A DNA stretch of 64,000 nt, from NCBI RefSeq assembly GCF_041521385.1, contig NZ_CP168006.1, forward strand, positions 1 through 64,000, read 5' to 3'. Positions 50,699-61,370 of the stretch are shown here, one piece after another. The number at the start of each line of letters is the position of its first letter. Position 1 is the stretch's first letter. The position numbers and the translations under genes were made by a program. The DNA is from Alcaligenes faecalis. GTDB taxonomy: Bacteria; Pseudomonadota; Gammaproteobacteria; Burkholderiales; Burkholderiaceae_B. The notes under the pieces are model-generated. The model was not told where the DNA came from, searched no databases, and saw nothing but the letters and a program-made list of their open reading frames with translations.

Positions 50699-51163
50699 AT
50701 GAGTATTGTTGATAATCGCAAGGCTACCCACGAATACTTTATCGAAGAACGCTTTGAGGCCGGTTTGGTCTTGGAGGGTTGGGAGGTCAAGGCGATCCGA
50801 GCTGGGCATGTTCAGCTCAAAGAAAGCTATGTCATCGTGCGCGAGGGCGAGCTGTTTATTTTAGGGATGCACGTCAGCGCCTTGCCGACGGCCTCCACCC
50901 ATATCCGGCCCGATGCCACGCGTACACGTAAACTGCTGCTCAAAGCCGAAGAAATCAGCAAGCTGATCGGCAAGGTTGAACAACGCGGCTACGCCCTGGT
51001 TCCCCTGAACCTCCACTACAAGAAAGGTCGTATCAAGCTGGACTTCGGCCTGGGACGCGGTAAAAAACTGCACGATAAACGTGATGTTTCCCGCGACAAA
51101 GACTGGAAGCGCGAACAAGAACGCTTGATGAAACACGACACCCGCCGCAAGACGAATGAATAA
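50699..51163 (+). CDS. smpB: SsrA-binding protein SmpB
   Basis: Protein of 154 aa. Conserved segments: [40 protein letters not shown], then [20 protein letters not shown] and [19 protein letters not shown]. The C-terminal tail is basic ([11 protein letters not shown]). SmpB binds tmRNA and brings it to stalled ribosomes for trans-translation. The tmRNA gene itself was not seen nearby. Confidence 0.95.
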   Translation: MSIVDNRKATHEYFIEERFEAGLVLEGWEVKAIRAGHVQLKESYVIVREGELFILGMHVSALPTASTHIRPDATRTRKLLLKAEEISKLIGKVEQRGYALVPLNLHYKKGRIKLDFGLGRGKKLHDKRDVSRDKDWKREQERLMKHDTRRKTNE

Positions 51164-51187
51164 AACGGGCTAAAAAGCCCGTTTTGT
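51162..51187. terminator. Bidirectional intrinsic terminator after smpB and ndh
   Basis: AAAACGGGC and GCCCGTTTT form a 9-bp stem around TAAAAA, with T-rich tails on both strands. Confidence 0.92.
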
Positions 51188-51195
51188 TCCAAATC

Positions 51196-52506
51196 TCAAT
51201 GTAATTTAACACGAGGGGCGGCCCGTTTGCTGAGCAAGCGGCCCAAAGCCAAGGTTGCCGTTCGCGCAACCCCCAAAATCGCCATGTAGTGCATCAGGTG
51301 CAGGCTCATGTACATGATACGAGCCAGCAAACCTTCCACAAACCAGCTCTTGCCGGACAGTACCCCCATCAGGCTCCCGACCCCGCGACTATGCCCCACG
51401 GAGACCAGTGAGCCGTAGTCCTTGTAGACAAAGGGGGCTTCATCCACCGGCTTGCCCTGAATGCGAGCGGCCAGACGTTTGCGCAAATAACTGGCTTGCT
51501 GATGCGCGACCTGGGCACGTGCTGGCAGAAACTGGCCTTCTTTGTCCCAAGGCACTTGAGCACAGTCGCCCAAGGCCCAGATATAGGGATCGGGCGTAGC
51601 CAAACAGGAGTCCAGCACCAACTGATTGATGCGATTGACGGGCAAGCCCAGTTGGCCCAAAAAGGCAGGGGCTTCGATTCCCGCCGCCCAGACGCATAAA
51701 TCGTTGGGATATTGCCCACCGTTCACATCCTCGATGTAATCCGCAGCCAGACGGCTGACCCGCACGGAGGTCCGAACGGCCACGCCACGCTGCTCCAGCA
51801 AACTTTGGGCGGTGGCGGATAGCTTGGGCGGCAAGGCAGACAGAATGCGATCTGCCCCTTCCAGCAAGGTAATACGCACTTCGCGCTCCGAACTGCTGCC
51901 CGGAATGCTGTAGATGCTTAAATCGGCACGGGCTTCCAGCAACTCCGCTGCCAGCTCCACCCCGGTCGCCCCGCCCCCGACAATATTGATATACAACGGC
52001 GCGCCCGGCTCACGCTGTGCGCGGCGAGTCACACTGATCAGTTCATTGAGCAATTTCAAACGGAAACGCTCGGCCTGATGGGTTGAATCCAAGGCCAGCG
52101 CGTGCTCATGCGTGCCGGGCGTATTGAAGAAATTGGATTTGCTGCCCACAGCCATCACCAGCGTGCCATAGGACAGGCTGCGTTCCGGGAAAACTTCTTC
52201 ATGATCAGGCCCCAGGACTGGAGCCAACGTAATGACGCGCTGCTCCCGGTCTATGCCGGTCATTTCACCTTGAATAAAGGTGAAGCCACAGTCACGCGCC
52301 AACATGAAATACGACAGCCCTTCGCGGTGAATATCCAGGGTGCCGGCGGCAACCTCGTGCAAGGACGGTTTCCAGATATGGTCACTGTCTTTGTCGACCA
52401 GAAAGATATGCTGACGCCCGAATTGACGCCCTAATTTGGCAGCCAGCTCCAGGCCGCCTGCCCCGCCCCCAACAATCACCACTTGATACGACTGCGTAGT
52501 AGACAT
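51196..52506 (-). CDS. ndh: Type II NADH:quinone oxidoreductase
   Basis: Protein of 436 aa; the ATG at 52506 has AAGGAG seven bases upstream. Two nucleotide-binding motifs are seen: VVIVGGGAGGLELAAKLG for FAD, and NIVGGGATGVELAAELLEAR for NADH. WALGDCAQVPWDKEGQFLPA and AQVAHQQASYLRKRL form the usual second FAD contact and quinone region. A C-terminal amphipathic helix (LLARIMYMSLHLMHYMAILG) attaches it to the membrane. It oxidises NADH without pumping protons. It is divergent from a TetR regulator gene. Confidence 0.9.
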   Translation of the reverse strand: MSTTQSYQVVIVGGGAGGLELAAKLGRQFGRQHIFLVDKDSDHIWKPSLHEVAAGTLDIHREGLSYFMLARDCGFTFIQGEMTGIDREQRVITLAPVLGPDHEEVFPERSLSYGTLVMAVGSKSNFFNTPGTHEHALALDSTHQAERFRLKLLNELISVTRRAQREPGAPLYINIVGGGATGVELAAELLEARADLSIYSIPGSSSEREVRITLLEGADRILSALPPKLSATAQSLLEQRGVAVRTSVRVSRLAADYIEDVNGGQYPNDLCVWAAGIEAPAFLGQLGLPVNRINQLVLDSCLATPDPYIWALGDCAQVPWDKEGQFLPARAQVAHQQASYLRKRLAARIQGKPVDEAPFVYKDYGSLVSVGHSRGVGSLMGVLSGKSWFVEGLLARIMYMSLHLMHYMAILGVARTATLALGRLLSKRAAPRVKLH

Positions 52507-52850
52507 CCAGAACTCCTTGGGCCTTGTCTTAAGCAAAGAGAGTATCAGAACCGCCGCCTTATACTTTAAATGAAAACAGATAAGGACTATAGCGGTGATC
52601 TGTAAACGCTCGCAGGTGGGCCCCGTCACGCTAGCCTGTGCCACCACTCGACGATGTGGCTCTTTTGCGCGTAAATAGGCCTTAGATCAAAGACTGGGGC
52701 AAACCAAATAGGCCCCACAGCAGTGCATGGCGTAAAATAAAGGGGTTTGGTCTTGCTTACCCTTAACGATCGACATAGAGCAGCAGCACAGCAGCGATTG
52801 ATACGGTATGATGCTGGCTTTGTCCTATTCACTTAATTTTGCCTGCCATT
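52507..52850. other. Intergenic region between ndh and the TetR regulator
   Basis: This 344-bp stretch should hold both divergent promoters. A palindromic operator for the TetR regulator was looked for, but no clear one was found. Confidence 0.4.
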
Positions 52851-53492
52851 ATGCACGACGATGTTCCCCGAAAATCTCAACGAGCGACTCGAAAGGGGCG
52901 TGAACGCCGCGACAAAATCCTGGAAGTCGCTTCTGAGGTTTTTCGCGAGAATGGTTTTGAGGCCACATCCATGTCCCAAATCGCCGCGCTGGCAGGCGGC
53001 TCCAAGGGCACGCTCTACAATTACTTCCCGTCCAAAGAAGATCTGTTGCTGGCCGTCCTGCTCACTGGTGCTCACGAATTTACCGAACAGGTACTGACCA
53101 AGTTAGACTGCGAAGGCAATATACGTGAAGAACTGCAGCGTTTCCTGCAACCGATGCTGCGTAACCTGTACTCCAGGCAAACCGCCCAGCTCTTGCGTAT
53201 TGTGGTCTCTGTGGGCGGACACAGCGATATCGGCAAACGCTTCATGGAGATGTTGGACGACCAGATCTGGGATGGTGTGCAGTGCTTCTTTGCCCACCAT
53301 ATCGAGCGTGGCACCTTACGCAGACTGGACCCGGCCTTGATGGTGGAACACTTCCGCTGCCTGAGCGAAGGCGAAATCGTCTTGTTGCTCATGGGGGCGA
53401 TGGAGCCTTGGACGGAAGAGCGTATTCAAACTGAAACAGAACATATTCTGGATATGTTCTTGCATGTTTATCAAAGCGACGCCGCAAACTAA
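52851..53492 (+). CDS. TetR family transcriptional regulator
   Basis: Protein of 213 aa from the ATG at 52851; an in-frame TTG four codons earlier is less likely. The N-terminal DNA-binding domain ILEVASEVFRENGFEATSMS, then IAALAGGSKGTLYNYFPSKE and DLLLAV is a canonical TetR helix-turn-helix. The C-terminal ligand domain (FLQPMLRNLYSRQTAQLLRI) resembles the TetR_C/AefR type. It is divergent from ndh, with about 340 bases between, so it could control itself or ndh. The ligand is unknown. Confidence 0.88.
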   Translation: MHDDVPRKSQRATRKGRERRDKILEVASEVFRENGFEATSMSQIAALAGGSKGTLYNYFPSKEDLLLAVLLTGAHEFTEQVLTKLDCEGNIREELQRFLQPMLRNLYSRQTAQLLRIVVSVGGHSDIGKRFMEMLDDQIWDGVQCFFAHHIERGTLRRLDPALMVEHFRCLSEGEIVLLLMGAMEPWTEERIQTETEHILDMFLHVYQSDAAN

Positions 53493-53862
53493 GGCTGCAT
53501 CAATCGGCGGCAACCGCTGATTGCCATCTCCATACGGCTCCCTGCTTGACGCTCTGCAACTGCCAGCGAACCCTTCAAGATATGCTGAATCCATGCTGCC
53601 CGATCCAGGGCGGCGACAGCCCCTCTTCCCCCATCACGACCTTTCATCAACACCCTACCCCTGCTCCGATCGTCAGGGTTGAAGCTGTACTGCTCCTTGC
53701 CGTACACCACAAGCACTCGACAATACCTGTTCAAGTTTGCACACCGACTCCAGCTTGCCAATACGGCACCATAGACACGCTCTTAGGCTAAAAGAACCGC
53801 AAAATGAAATCGCCTAAGCACGGGCAAAAGCAAGAACAGAAATGCTGGCAAAAGATAAGCCC
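53493..53862. other. Region without a convincing gene
   Basis: A 90-codon minus-strand frame (53,489-53,761, with VYGKEQYSFNPDDRSRGRV) has no ribosome binding site and no recognised family. It may be a remnant. Confidence 0.35.
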
Positions 53863-53908
53863 CAAAAACAACAACACCCCAACATGGACGCTCCATGTCG
53901 GGGTGTTG
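53863..53908 (-). terminator. Intrinsic terminator of ppsA
   Basis: CAACACCCCGACATGGA pairs with TCCATGTTGGGGTGTTG (17-bp stem with one G-U pair), followed by TTGTTTTTGG on the minus strand. Confidence 0.92.
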
Positions 53909-53961
53909 AGTCTTGACTGGCTTGAGCAGCGTACTGCCAGAGAAGCTTCCCTGGTCGTGGC

Positions 53962-56328
53962 TTAGGCCTTGGCCAGACGCTGCCAGGTGTCCACAACCGT
54001 ATCCGGGTTCAGCGACAGCGAAATAATGCCTTCTTCGCTCAGCCACTTGGCCAGATCAGGGTGGTCGCTGGGGCCTTGGCCACAAATACCCACGTACTTG
54101 TTTTGTGCCAGACATGCCTTGATGGCACGGCTCAGCATGAACTTCACCGCTTCGTCGCGCTCGTCAAAATCGGCAGCCAGCAGTTCCATACCGGAGTCAC
54201 GATCCAAGCCCAGAGTCAACTGAGTCATGTCGTTGGAACCGATGGAGAAACCGTCAAAGTACTGCAAGAACTGCTCAGCCAAAATAGCGTTGGAAGGCAC
54301 TTCGCACATCATGATCAGGCGCAGGCCGTTTTCGCCACGAGCCAGACCATGAGATGCCAGCAGTTCAACCACACGTTCTGCCTGACCCAGGGTACGCACG
54401 AAGGGCACCATGATTTCGACGTTGGTCAGACCCATTTCGTCACGCACTTTCTTCAGGGCTTCACATTCCATCTTGAAGCATTCTGCGAAGTCGTCGGACA
54501 GGTAGCGAGCGACACCGCGGAAGCCCAGCATGGGGTTCTCTTCCTCGGGCTCGTAGCGCGAACCACCCACCAGCTTGCGGTATTCGTTGGACTTGAAGTC
54601 CGACAGACGCACAATGACGGGTTTGGGGTAGAAGGAGGCGGCCAGCGTCGCAATACCTTCGGCCAGTTTTTCCACAAAGAAGGCACGTGGGCTGGCATAG
54701 CCACGAGCCGCCGATTCCACCGCCTTTTTCAGGTCGCTATCCACATTGGGGTAGTCCAGAACGGCTTTGGGGTGAATCGCAATATTGTTGTTGATGATGA
54801 ATTCCAGACGAGCCAGACCCACACCATCGTTCGGGATTTGCGAGAAGTCGAAAGCCAGTTGTGGGTTACCCACGTTCATCATGACTTTCAGGCCAATCTC
54901 GGGCATTTGGCCCCAGCTGACTTCTTCAATCTCGGTTTCCAGCAGACCGTCGTAAATACGGCCTTCGTCGCCTTCGGCACACGACACCGTCACTTCCTGG
55001 CCTTCTTTCAGCACGTCTGTGGCGTTGTTGCAACCGACCACGGCAGGGATGCCCAGTTCGCGAGCAATAATCGCCGCGTGGCAGGTACGGCCACCACGGT
55101 TGGTGACAATAGCCGAAGCCAGCTTCATGATGGGCTCCCAGTTAGGGTCCGTCATGTCGGTCACCAGCACGTCGCCGGGTTTGACCAGATCCATCTCGGA
55201 AGCATCAGCCACGATACGGACTTTGCCCGAACCGATCTTCTGACCAATGGCACGGCCCGTAACCAGCACATCACCCGTGGCTTTCAGGCGGTAGCGTTCT
55301 TGCACATCGTTGCTGCCTTGCTGGGATTTGACGGTCTCAGGACGGGCTTGCAGGATGTAGATCTTGCCGTCGATACCATCACGGCCCCACTCAATGTCCA
55401 TAGGACGCTGGTAGTGCTTTTCAATGATGGTGGCGTAACGGGCCAGTTCGATCACTTCTTCGTCGCTCAGGGAGTAACGGTTGCGCTCGGACACCGGCAC
55501 GTCCACGGTACGCACCGCGTGATCAGTGGTACGACCTTCGTCAAATTCCATCTTGATCAGCTTGGAGCCGATACGGCGGCTGATGATGGGGTAGTGACCG
55601 GAAGCCAGCGTGGGCTTGTACACGTAAAACTCGTCCGGATTGACCGAACCTTGAACCACGGTTTCACCCAGGCCGTAGGAAGAAGTCAGGAAAACCACGT
55701 CCTTGAAACCCGATTCGGTGTCCAGGGTGAACATCACACCGGCGCTGCCCTTGTCGGAACGCACCATACGCTGAATACCGGCAGACAAAGCCACTTCAGC
55801 GTGGGCGTAGCCCTTGTGCACGCGGTAGGAAATGGCACGGTCGTTGTACAGGGAGGCAAACACGTGGTGAATCTTGCTCAGCACCTCGTCAATGCCCACC
55901 ACGTTCAGGTAGGTTTCTTGCTGCCCGGCAAAGGAGGCGTCAGGCAAGTCTTCCGCGGTGGCGGACGAACGCACGGCAAAGGAACCCTTGCCATCCGCGT
56001 CCAATTCGGCAAACGCGTCGCGTACGGCTTTTTCAAATTCGGCCGGGAACGGCGTATCGATGATCCACTGACGGATTTCGGCACCGGCAGCCGCCAGTTC
56101 ACGAACGTCGTCGGCGTCCAGCGTGTCCAGACGCTGCTGAATGCGCTTGTCCAGATCGTTGTTTTTCAGGAAAACGCGGAATGCTTCGGCTGTTGTGGCA
56201 AAACCACCTGGCACGCGCACACCGGCGTCGGCCAACTGGCTGATCATTTCGCCCAGCGACGCGTTTTTACCGCCCACTGTATCGACGTCCGTCATGCGGA
56301 GCTTGTCGAAACTCATTACGTAAGACAT
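53962..56328 (-). CDS. ppsA: Phosphoenolpyruvate synthase
   Basis: Protein of 788 aa, family length. It begins with the N-terminal ATP-grasp part: [20 protein letters not shown] and [20 protein letters not shown]. The swivelling phosphohistidine domain has [20 protein letters not shown] with the catalytic His. The C-terminal PEP/pyruvate barrel has [31 protein letters not shown] and [15 protein letters not shown]. It converts pyruvate and ATP to PEP, AMP and phosphate for gluconeogenesis. It is divergent from its regulator ppsR, with about 170 bases between, the standard arrangement in betaproteobacteria. Confidence 0.96.
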   Translation of the reverse strand: MSYVMSFDKLRMTDVDTVGGKNASLGEMISQLADAGVRVPGGFATTAEAFRVFLKNNDLDKRIQQRLDTLDADDVRELAAAGAEIRQWIIDTPFPAEFEKAVRDAFAELDADGKGSFAVRSSATAEDLPDASFAGQQETYLNVVGIDEVLSKIHHVFASLYNDRAISYRVHKGYAHAEVALSAGIQRMVRSDKGSAGVMFTLDTESGFKDVVFLTSSYGLGETVVQGSVNPDEFYVYKPTLASGHYPIISRRIGSKLIKMEFDEGRTTDHAVRTVDVPVSERNRYSLSDEEVIELARYATIIEKHYQRPMDIEWGRDGIDGKIYILQARPETVKSQQGSNDVQERYRLKATGDVLVTGRAIGQKIGSGKVRIVADASEMDLVKPGDVLVTDMTDPNWEPIMKLASAIVTNRGGRTCHAAIIARELGIPAVVGCNNATDVLKEGQEVTVSCAEGDEGRIYDGLLETEIEEVSWGQMPEIGLKVMMNVGNPQLAFDFSQIPNDGVGLARLEFIINNNIAIHPKAVLDYPNVDSDLKKAVESAARGYASPRAFFVEKLAEGIATLAASFYPKPVIVRLSDFKSNEYRKLVGGSRYEPEEENPMLGFRGVARYLSDDFAECFKMECEALKKVRDEMGLTNVEIMVPFVRTLGQAERVVELLASHGLARGENGLRLIMMCEVPSNAILAEQFLQYFDGFSIGSNDMTQLTLGLDRDSGMELLAADFDERDEAVKFMLSRAIKACLAQNKYVGICGQGPSDHPDLAKWLSEEGIISLSLNPDTVVDTWQRLAKA

Positions 56329-56497
56329 AAGTCACCTTGAATAGAAAAAAAAGCGTGTTTGCTTAAGGCAGTGATCTCAGTGGCGCTGTCTATAAGATCT
56401 GTCCTAAGCAAACCAGCCTTTCCATACCCCGATTCGAGCGGTAAATGGTAATCTTGCAAATTGTACCGTTTCCCGAGCATTGTGCACGACTTATTCC

Positions 56498-57331
56498 ATG
56501 TCTTCTTCTCCTATTGAGCGCACCGTCTTTGTCGTTTCCGACAGCACGGGCATTACCGCCGAAACTTTCAGCAATTCCGTCCTGTCGCAATTCGCTCAAT
56601 TCGAATTTCAGGCTGTCCGGATTCCCTTCATTGATACCATCGAAAAAGCGCAGTCTGTCGCTGATCGCATCAACCAGTGCGCCCAGGAACAAGGCCAGCA
56701 ACCGCTGGTATTTAGTACCTTGGTTGACCCCAAGATGGCGAACATCATTGGCGCGGCCAACTGCACGTTTCTAGATCTGTTTGGTGCCTTTGTACGACAC
56801 ATTGAACGCGCACTGGGAGTGAAATCCAGCCGTTCCGTGGGCCGTTCGCACTCCGGTGGCATGTCCAAGCGTTATAACAGCCGCATTGAAGCCATCAACT
56901 TCAGCCTGGCGCACGATGATGGTCAGTACGTGAACGGTCTGGAACAAGCCGACGTGATTCTGGTGGGGGTGTCCCGCTGCGGAAAAACGCCTACCAGCTT
57001 GTACTTGGCAATGCAGTATGCCGTCAAGGCCGCCAACTACCCCATCATTCCCGAAGATTTCCAGCGCGGCACCCTGCCCGCCACGCTGGCTCCCTACCGG
57101 AAAAAGATTTTTGGTCTGTCCATTCATCCAGACCGTCTGTCTGAAGTGCGCAATGAACGCCGCCCGGGAAGCAAATACGCCACCATCGAGCAGTGCCGCA
57201 TGGAAGTGGCCGAAGCGGAACGTTTAATGCGCATGGAAGGCATTCCCTGGCTGTCCACCACCACCAAATCCATTGAGGAAATCTCCACCAAGATTCTGGA
57301 TGATGTGGGCTTGGACCGCCGCTCTTACTAA
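56498..57331 (+). CDS. ppsR: PEP synthase regulatory protein (bifunctional kinase/pyrophosphorylase)
   Basis: Protein of 277 aa starting MSSSPIERTVFVVSDSTGIT; a frame six codons longer is less likely. The family (DUF299) P-loop-like VGVSRCGKTPTSLYLAMQYA is at about residues 155-174, and SVGRSHSGGMSKRYNSRIEA is also conserved. It inactivates PpsA by ADP-dependent phosphorylation of a Thr and reactivates it by phosphate-dependent dephosphorylation. It is encoded back to back with its target ppsA. Confidence 0.93.
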   Translation: MSSSPIERTVFVVSDSTGITAETFSNSVLSQFAQFEFQAVRIPFIDTIEKAQSVADRINQCAQEQGQQPLVFSTLVDPKMANIIGAANCTFLDLFGAFVRHIERALGVKSSRSVGRSHSGGMSKRYNSRIEAINFSLAHDDGQYVNGLEQADVILVGVSRCGKTPTSLYLAMQYAVKAANYPIIPEDFQRGTLPATLAPYRKKIFGLSIHPDRLSEVRNERRPGSKYATIEQCRMEVAEAERLMRMEGIPWLSTTTKSIEEISTKILDDVGLDRRSY

Positions 57332-57458
57332 GCCGCCCCCGCCGGGCTAATCTCGGACAGCCAGAGCATCGTCAAAGCCGATCCTCCTGTACCCGGCTGT
57401 TGGCTGTCCTCCCCCACCCTCATGGGCACCGTGAGTGCAGTGGAGGGCAGCAAGAAGA

Positions 57459-58241
57459 CTAACGGCTGTGCTGACGACGTTGCTCGTACAGACACAGCGC
57501 GGTGGCAATGGCTACATTCAAGGACTCGACGCCAGGGGCCTGGGGGATAAACAAGCGTTGATTCGCCTTGGACAGCAAGGCCGGACTGACACCCTGCCCC
57601 TCATTGCCAAACACCCAAATCCCTTGATCCGGCAGGCTGGATTCGTACAAGTCCTGGGTATCCGGGCCCAAAGAAGCTACCAACACCGGCAAGGCGGCTT
57701 TTTCAAGCAGCGCCACGCCATCGACCTGCTCATGGATTTGAATGGAGAAATGGGCACCCTGTGCGCTACGCAGCACTTTTTGCGACCAAACGCTGGCACA
57801 GCCCGGTGTCAAATACACTGCTTCCAGACCCACTGCCACTGCGGTCCGCAAGACCGTCCCCACATTGCCCGGATCCTGAACCTGATCCAGCAAGATGGCC
57901 CGTTTCGTGGGAACTGTCCAGGCCTGCCCACGAGGCACGCGAACAATAAAGCCGATGCCCTGCCCCTGACCGACCTGAGAGACGGCATTCATCAAAGTGG
58001 CATTGAAGGTGACGCTGCTATGGCCGGGCAAGAAGCGAGCCAGTTCCAACAGCTCATCCGAATGGCGGTCCATCTCAAAAACAGCCAATTCCGGTAAGCC
58101 ACGGCGTTCCAGCCACATTTGGCACAGATGAATGCCTTCCAACCAAATCAACTGATCACCCCCGTCCAGCTCGCGTTTATCGTGAGCCAGACGCTGCACT
58201 CGTTTGAACAGTGCATTATCTTTGGATTCAATCAGCCTCAT
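57459..58241 (-). CDS. TrmH/SpoU family RNA 2'-O-ribose methyltransferase
   Basis: Protein of 260 aa. The SPOUT knot motifs are ILLDQVQDPGNVGTVLRTAV (motif 1, with Asn), WVFGNEGQGVSPALL (motif 2, Gly-Asn-Glu-Gly) and IPQAPGVESLNVAIATALCL (motif 3, Ser-Leu-Asn-Val). The N-terminal substrate-binding part starts IESKDNALFKRVQRLAHDKR. The target RNA, rRNA or tRNA, cannot be deduced; the length and order fit the TsnR/AviRb-like or RlmB-like groups. It is the last gene of the bamA-lpx-rnhB run, eight bases after rnhB. Confidence 0.88.
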   Translation of the reverse strand: MRLIESKDNALFKRVQRLAHDKRELDGGDQLIWLEGIHLCQMWLERRGLPELAVFEMDRHSDELLELARFLPGHSSVTFNATLMNAVSQVGQGQGIGFIVRVPRGQAWTVPTKRAILLDQVQDPGNVGTVLRTAVAVGLEAVYLTPGCASVWSQKVLRSAQGAHFSIQIHEQVDGVALLEKAALPVLVASLGPDTQDLYESSLPDQGIWVFGNEGQGVSPALLSKANQRLFIPQAPGVESLNVAIATALCLYEQRRQHSR

Positions 58242-58249
58242 TATTCAAC

Positions 58250-58855
58250 TTACCTACTTAGAGATGCGCGTACCGGCGCGAAACTACGACGATGCTCGGG
58301 GCAAGGCCCGTACTGGGACAAACGTTCCAGATGCAAGGCCGTCCCGTAGCCTTTGTGCTGGTCAAAACCGTATTCGGGATAGTCTCGATGCAATTCCAGA
58401 CAGACTGCATCCCGCGCTGTTTTGGCCAAAATCGAGGCCGCCGCAATGGCGGCATGACTGGCGTCACCTTTGATGATGGCTTTTGCCGGACAACACAGGC
58501 CGGTTGGAATGCGATTGCCATCCACCAAGGCTTGTTCGGGTTTGACGCTCAGGCCATTACAGGCTCGTTGCATCGCCAACATGGCAGCATGCAAGATATT
58601 GATGTCATCAATTTCTGCCACACTGGCGCTGGCAATTTCCCAGGCTAACGCTCTGTCCTTGATCAACACAGCCAAGGCTTCACGTCGCTTGGCGCTCAGT
58701 TTCTTGGAGTCGTTCAGACCGTCAATGGGATTGTTCGGGTCTAAAATGACGGCTGCGGCAAAAACAGGGCCGGCCAAGGGGCCACGCCCGGCTTCGTCCA
58801 GCCCCGCTACCAAACCTGCCGAGACATCACTGACTACTAAATCAAGCTGCTTCAT
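58250..58855 (-). CDS. rnhB: Ribonuclease HII
   Basis: Protein of 201 aa. The catalytic carboxylates are in [20 protein letters not shown] (Asp-Glu), LVDGNRIP (Asp, near residue 115) and the late Asp in [39 protein letters not shown] is the usual signature. RNase HII removes RNA-DNA hybrids, including single ribonucleotides. Its ATG overlaps the lpxB stop (ATGA). Confidence 0.95.
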   Translation of the reverse strand: MKQLDLVVSDVSAGLVAGLDEAGRGPLAGPVFAAAVILDPNNPIDGLNDSKKLSAKRREALAVLIKDRALAWEIASASVAEIDDINILHAAMLAMQRACNGLSVKPEQALVDGNRIPTGLCCPAKAIIKGDASHAAIAAASILAKTARDAVCLELHRDYPEYGFDQHKGYGTALHLERLSQYGPCPEHRRSFAPVRASLSR

Positions 58856-60114
58856 GCGCGCGCCATATTCAAAATGACCTCAGCCGCCAAGGAGGGTGTG
58901 TCCCGACGCAAGGTCAAATGCATCTCGGTAAAGACCTGCTCGATATGAGCCACATAGCTCTGATCGCTCAAGGCTTTCCAGCATTCCTGCGCCAGCTTCT
59001 GAGGTTCGGCATCTTCTTGCAGCAGTTCGGGCACGACAAAGTCGCGTGCCAGCACATTGGGCAAGCCGACCCAGGGCACATAAGGCCGATCCTGGCCAGA
59101 CTTCCAACGTATGATGCGCTCCATCATGGGGCTAAGCACATACGAAATAACCATAGGACGCTTGTACAAGGCCGTTTCCAGACTAGCAGTACCACTGGCA
59201 ACCAAAACCGCGTCACTGGCTTCCATGACCGTCCAGGCGGGTGGACGGACCACCCCTTCCGAGTCCGGCTGACGAATACCCGCTGTATTGGCATCAATAA
59301 TGTGCAAATTACGGATGGGATGCTGAGCCAGCGCCTCTTCAAACTCCTGACGGCGCTTGGGATTGACCATGGGCACCAGAATCATCAGAGCCGGATCCTG
59401 GTCCTGCAAGATCTGTACGGCCTGCAAGAAGCGCGGCGACAGCATCTTGACCTCGGAGGAGCGGCTACCTGGCAACACGCCCAAAATACGGCCACTCTCG
59501 GGCAAACCCAGGCGACGACGCGCGTCAACCTTATCCGGCTGCAAGGGAATATTCGCCGCCAAGGGGTGACCCACATAGGTCACTGGAATACCTTCCTTTT
59601 CGTAGATCTCGGTCTCGAAAGGAAACAGTACCAGCATATGGGACACCGCTTCGCGGATTTTATGGATGCGCTCGTAGCGCCACGCCCAGATCGAGGGCCC
59701 CACAAAATGTACCGTGGGCACACCGGCCTGACGCAAACGATGCTCCAGGCGCAAATTGAAGTCCGGGGCGTCAATGCCCACAAACACATCGGGACGCTGC
59801 CGCAACCATTGATTGCGCATGCCCAAATAGGTGGAGACCAGACCCGGAATGCGTTTGAGCGCCTCGACGTAACCAAATACCGTCAAGGCGTCCATGGGAT
59901 AGTATTGGTGAAATTGCTGGGCGGCCATCTCGGGGCCGCCTATGCCTTCTACCTGCACGCCAGGATTGCCCTGACGCAGCCCTTGAATAATGCGAGCCGC
60001 CAGCAAATCGCCCGACGGCTCACCCGCTACCATTCCTATACGCAGATCCCGCTTGGCCCCTGTTTGCCCCGACCCGTCTACACGTGCCGCTAATGGGCTG
60101 GAGGCGCTGCTCAT
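58852..60114 (-). CDS. lpxB: Lipid-A-disaccharide synthase
   Basis: Protein of 420 aa from the ATG at 60114, overlapping the lpxA stop (ATGA). The N-terminal 28 residues ([20 protein letters not shown]) are longer than usual. Motifs: [20 protein letters not shown], the [15 protein letters not shown] region, [32 protein letters not shown] GSRSSE, and [19 protein letters not shown]. It condenses UDP-diacylglucosamine and lipid X into the lipid A disaccharide at the inner membrane. Confidence 0.95.
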   Translation of the reverse strand: MSSASSPLAARVDGSGQTGAKRDLRIGMVAGEPSGDLLAARIIQGLRQGNPGVQVEGIGGPEMAAQQFHQYYPMDALTVFGYVEALKRIPGLVSTYLGMRNQWLRQRPDVFVGIDAPDFNLRLEHRLRQAGVPTVHFVGPSIWAWRYERIHKIREAVSHMLVLFPFETEIYEKEGIPVTYVGHPLAANIPLQPDKVDARRRLGLPESGRILGVLPGSRSSEVKMLSPRFLQAVQILQDQDPALMILVPMVNPKRRQEFEEALAQHPIRNLHIIDANTAGIRQPDSEGVVRPPAWTVMEASDAVLVASGTASLETALYKRPMVISYVLSPMMERIIRWKSGQDRPYVPWVGLPNVLARDFVVPELLQEDAEPQKLAQECWKALSDQSYVAHIEQVFTEMHLTLRRDTPSLAAEVILNMARA

Positions 60115-60899
60115 GGTCGGCAAATACCCCGGCTGGAGTCATTCAGAAAGTCGATCATGACCTGAACCGCTGCACGGCATTCAGGCTGCGTTTGCTGCAA
60201 GGCTTGCATTTGCTCTACCGCCTGCTCCACCGTCAGTTTGCGACGATACAGCAACTTGTAGCTTTCCTTCACAGCCGAAATCGCTTCAGCCGAGAAGTTG
60301 CGACGGCCCAGACCTTCGCTATTCACACCGACAGGACGGAAAGGATCGCCTGCGCCGATGACGTAAGGCGGAATGTCCTGACGCACCGAGCTGGTACCAC
60401 CAATCATGCTGTGCGCACCGATACGACCGAACTGGTGTACAGCCGTCAAACCGCCCAGAATCGCCCAGTCGCCAATATGCACATGGCCGCCCAACTGAAC
60501 GCTATTGGCAATAATCGTGTGATTGCCGATCTGGCAATCGTGAGCAATATGGGTATAGGCCATGATCCAGTTGTCATTGCCCACACGGGTCACGCCCACA
60601 TCTTGCACCGTGCCAGTGTTGATGGTGACGTATTCACGAACCATATTGCCATCGCCGATTTCCAGACGAGTCGGTTCATCAGCGTATTTTTTATCTTGCG
60701 GCATACCCCCGATGGAGCAGAAACGGTAGAAATGGTTGTTGCGACCAATCGTGGTCACGCCATCAATCACACAGTGAGGGCCCACTTTGGTACCCGCACC
60801 GATCGTGACATTGGGTCCGATGATGCTGTACGGCCCAACCTCAACATCATCGGCAAGCTGGGCGCCTGCTTCGATGATGGCCGTTTCATGAATACGCAT
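60111..60899 (-). CDS. lpxA: UDP-N-acetylglucosamine acyltransferase
   Basis: Protein of 262 aa. Left-handed beta-helix hexapeptide repeats fill residues 4-190 (YSIIGPNVTIGAGTKVGPHC), with the catalytic His in IAHDCQIGNHTIIANSVQL and the C-terminal helical domain after EGLGRRNFSAEAISAVKESY. It transfers the 3-hydroxyacyl chain to UDP-GlcNAc, the first step of lipid A synthesis. The gene starts three bases after fabZ. Confidence 0.96.
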   Translation of the reverse strand: MRIHETAIIEAGAQLADDVEVGPYSIIGPNVTIGAGTKVGPHCVIDGVTTIGRNNHFYRFCSIGGMPQDKKYADEPTRLEIGDGNMVREYVTINTGTVQDVGVTRVGNDNWIMAYTHIAHDCQIGNHTIIANSVQLGGHVHIGDWAILGGLTAVHQFGRIGAHSMIGGTSSVRQDIPPYVIGAGDPFRPVGVNSEGLGRRNFSAEAISAVKESYKLLYRRKLTVEQAVEQMQALQQTQPECRAAVQVMIDFLNDSSRGICRP

Positions 60900-60902
60900 A
60901 AA

Positions 60903-61358
60903 CTATTCTTCCAATTGACGGATAGCACACATGATTTTGGCTTCGGCAACCACTTGGCCATCAACCAAGGCGCGACCTGTGTACTTGCACAAAGCGCGGC
61001 TGATGCGGTCAGCCGTCACTTCCAGACGCAATTGGTCGCCTGGCATGACGGGTTTGCGAAAACGCGCTCCGTCCACACCGACTAGGTAATAGGCCAGCTT
61101 GTTGTCCACTTTGGCGTACGGATCCTCGGGATCGGTAAAAGAGAACAGCGCGGCTGCCTGAGCCATGGCTTCAATGATCAAGACCCCAGGCATCACCGGC
61201 ATGTGCGGAAAGTGGCCCGTAAAAAAGGGTTCATTCATCGACACGTTCTTGATGGCAACGATGCTCTTGCCGGGCACCAGTTCCAAGACGCGATCGACCA
61301 GCAACATCGGGTAACGATGAGGGAGGCGATCCATAATTTGTCGAATGTCGAGTTCCAT
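60903..61358 (-). CDS. fabZ: 3-hydroxyacyl-ACP dehydratase
   Basis: Protein of 151 aa. Hot-dog fold motifs: [40 protein letters not shown] with the catalytic His, and [13 protein letters not shown] with the Glu. It makes trans-2-enoyl-ACP in fatty acid elongation; in this operon it balances use of 3-hydroxyacyl-ACP between phospholipid and lipid A synthesis. It is followed by lpxA. Confidence 0.96.
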   Translation of the reverse strand: MELDIRQIMDRLPHRYPMLLVDRVLELVPGKSIVAIKNVSMNEPFFTGHFPHMPVMPGVLIIEAMAQAAALFSFTDPEDPYAKVDNKLAYYLVGVDGARFRKPVMPGDQLRLEVTADRISRALCKYTGRALVDGQVVAEAKIMCAIRQLEE

Positions 61359-61370
61359 GTCCTGTCCTGC

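Noticed and set aside
53489..53761. 90-codon minus-strand frame between the TetR gene and ppsA.
   Set aside because: No ribosome binding site, no recognised family, and a position after the ppsA terminator; kept only as a possible remnant.
54061..56340. A 759-codon open frame on the plus strand opposite ppsA.
   Set aside because: It is antisense to a clear ppsA and is His/Gln/Val-rich as expected from reversed codons of a GC-rich gene; no start signal.
58918..60093. A 391-codon open frame opposite lpxB.
   Set aside because: Shadow of a well-supported lpxB; composition is typical of an antisense frame.
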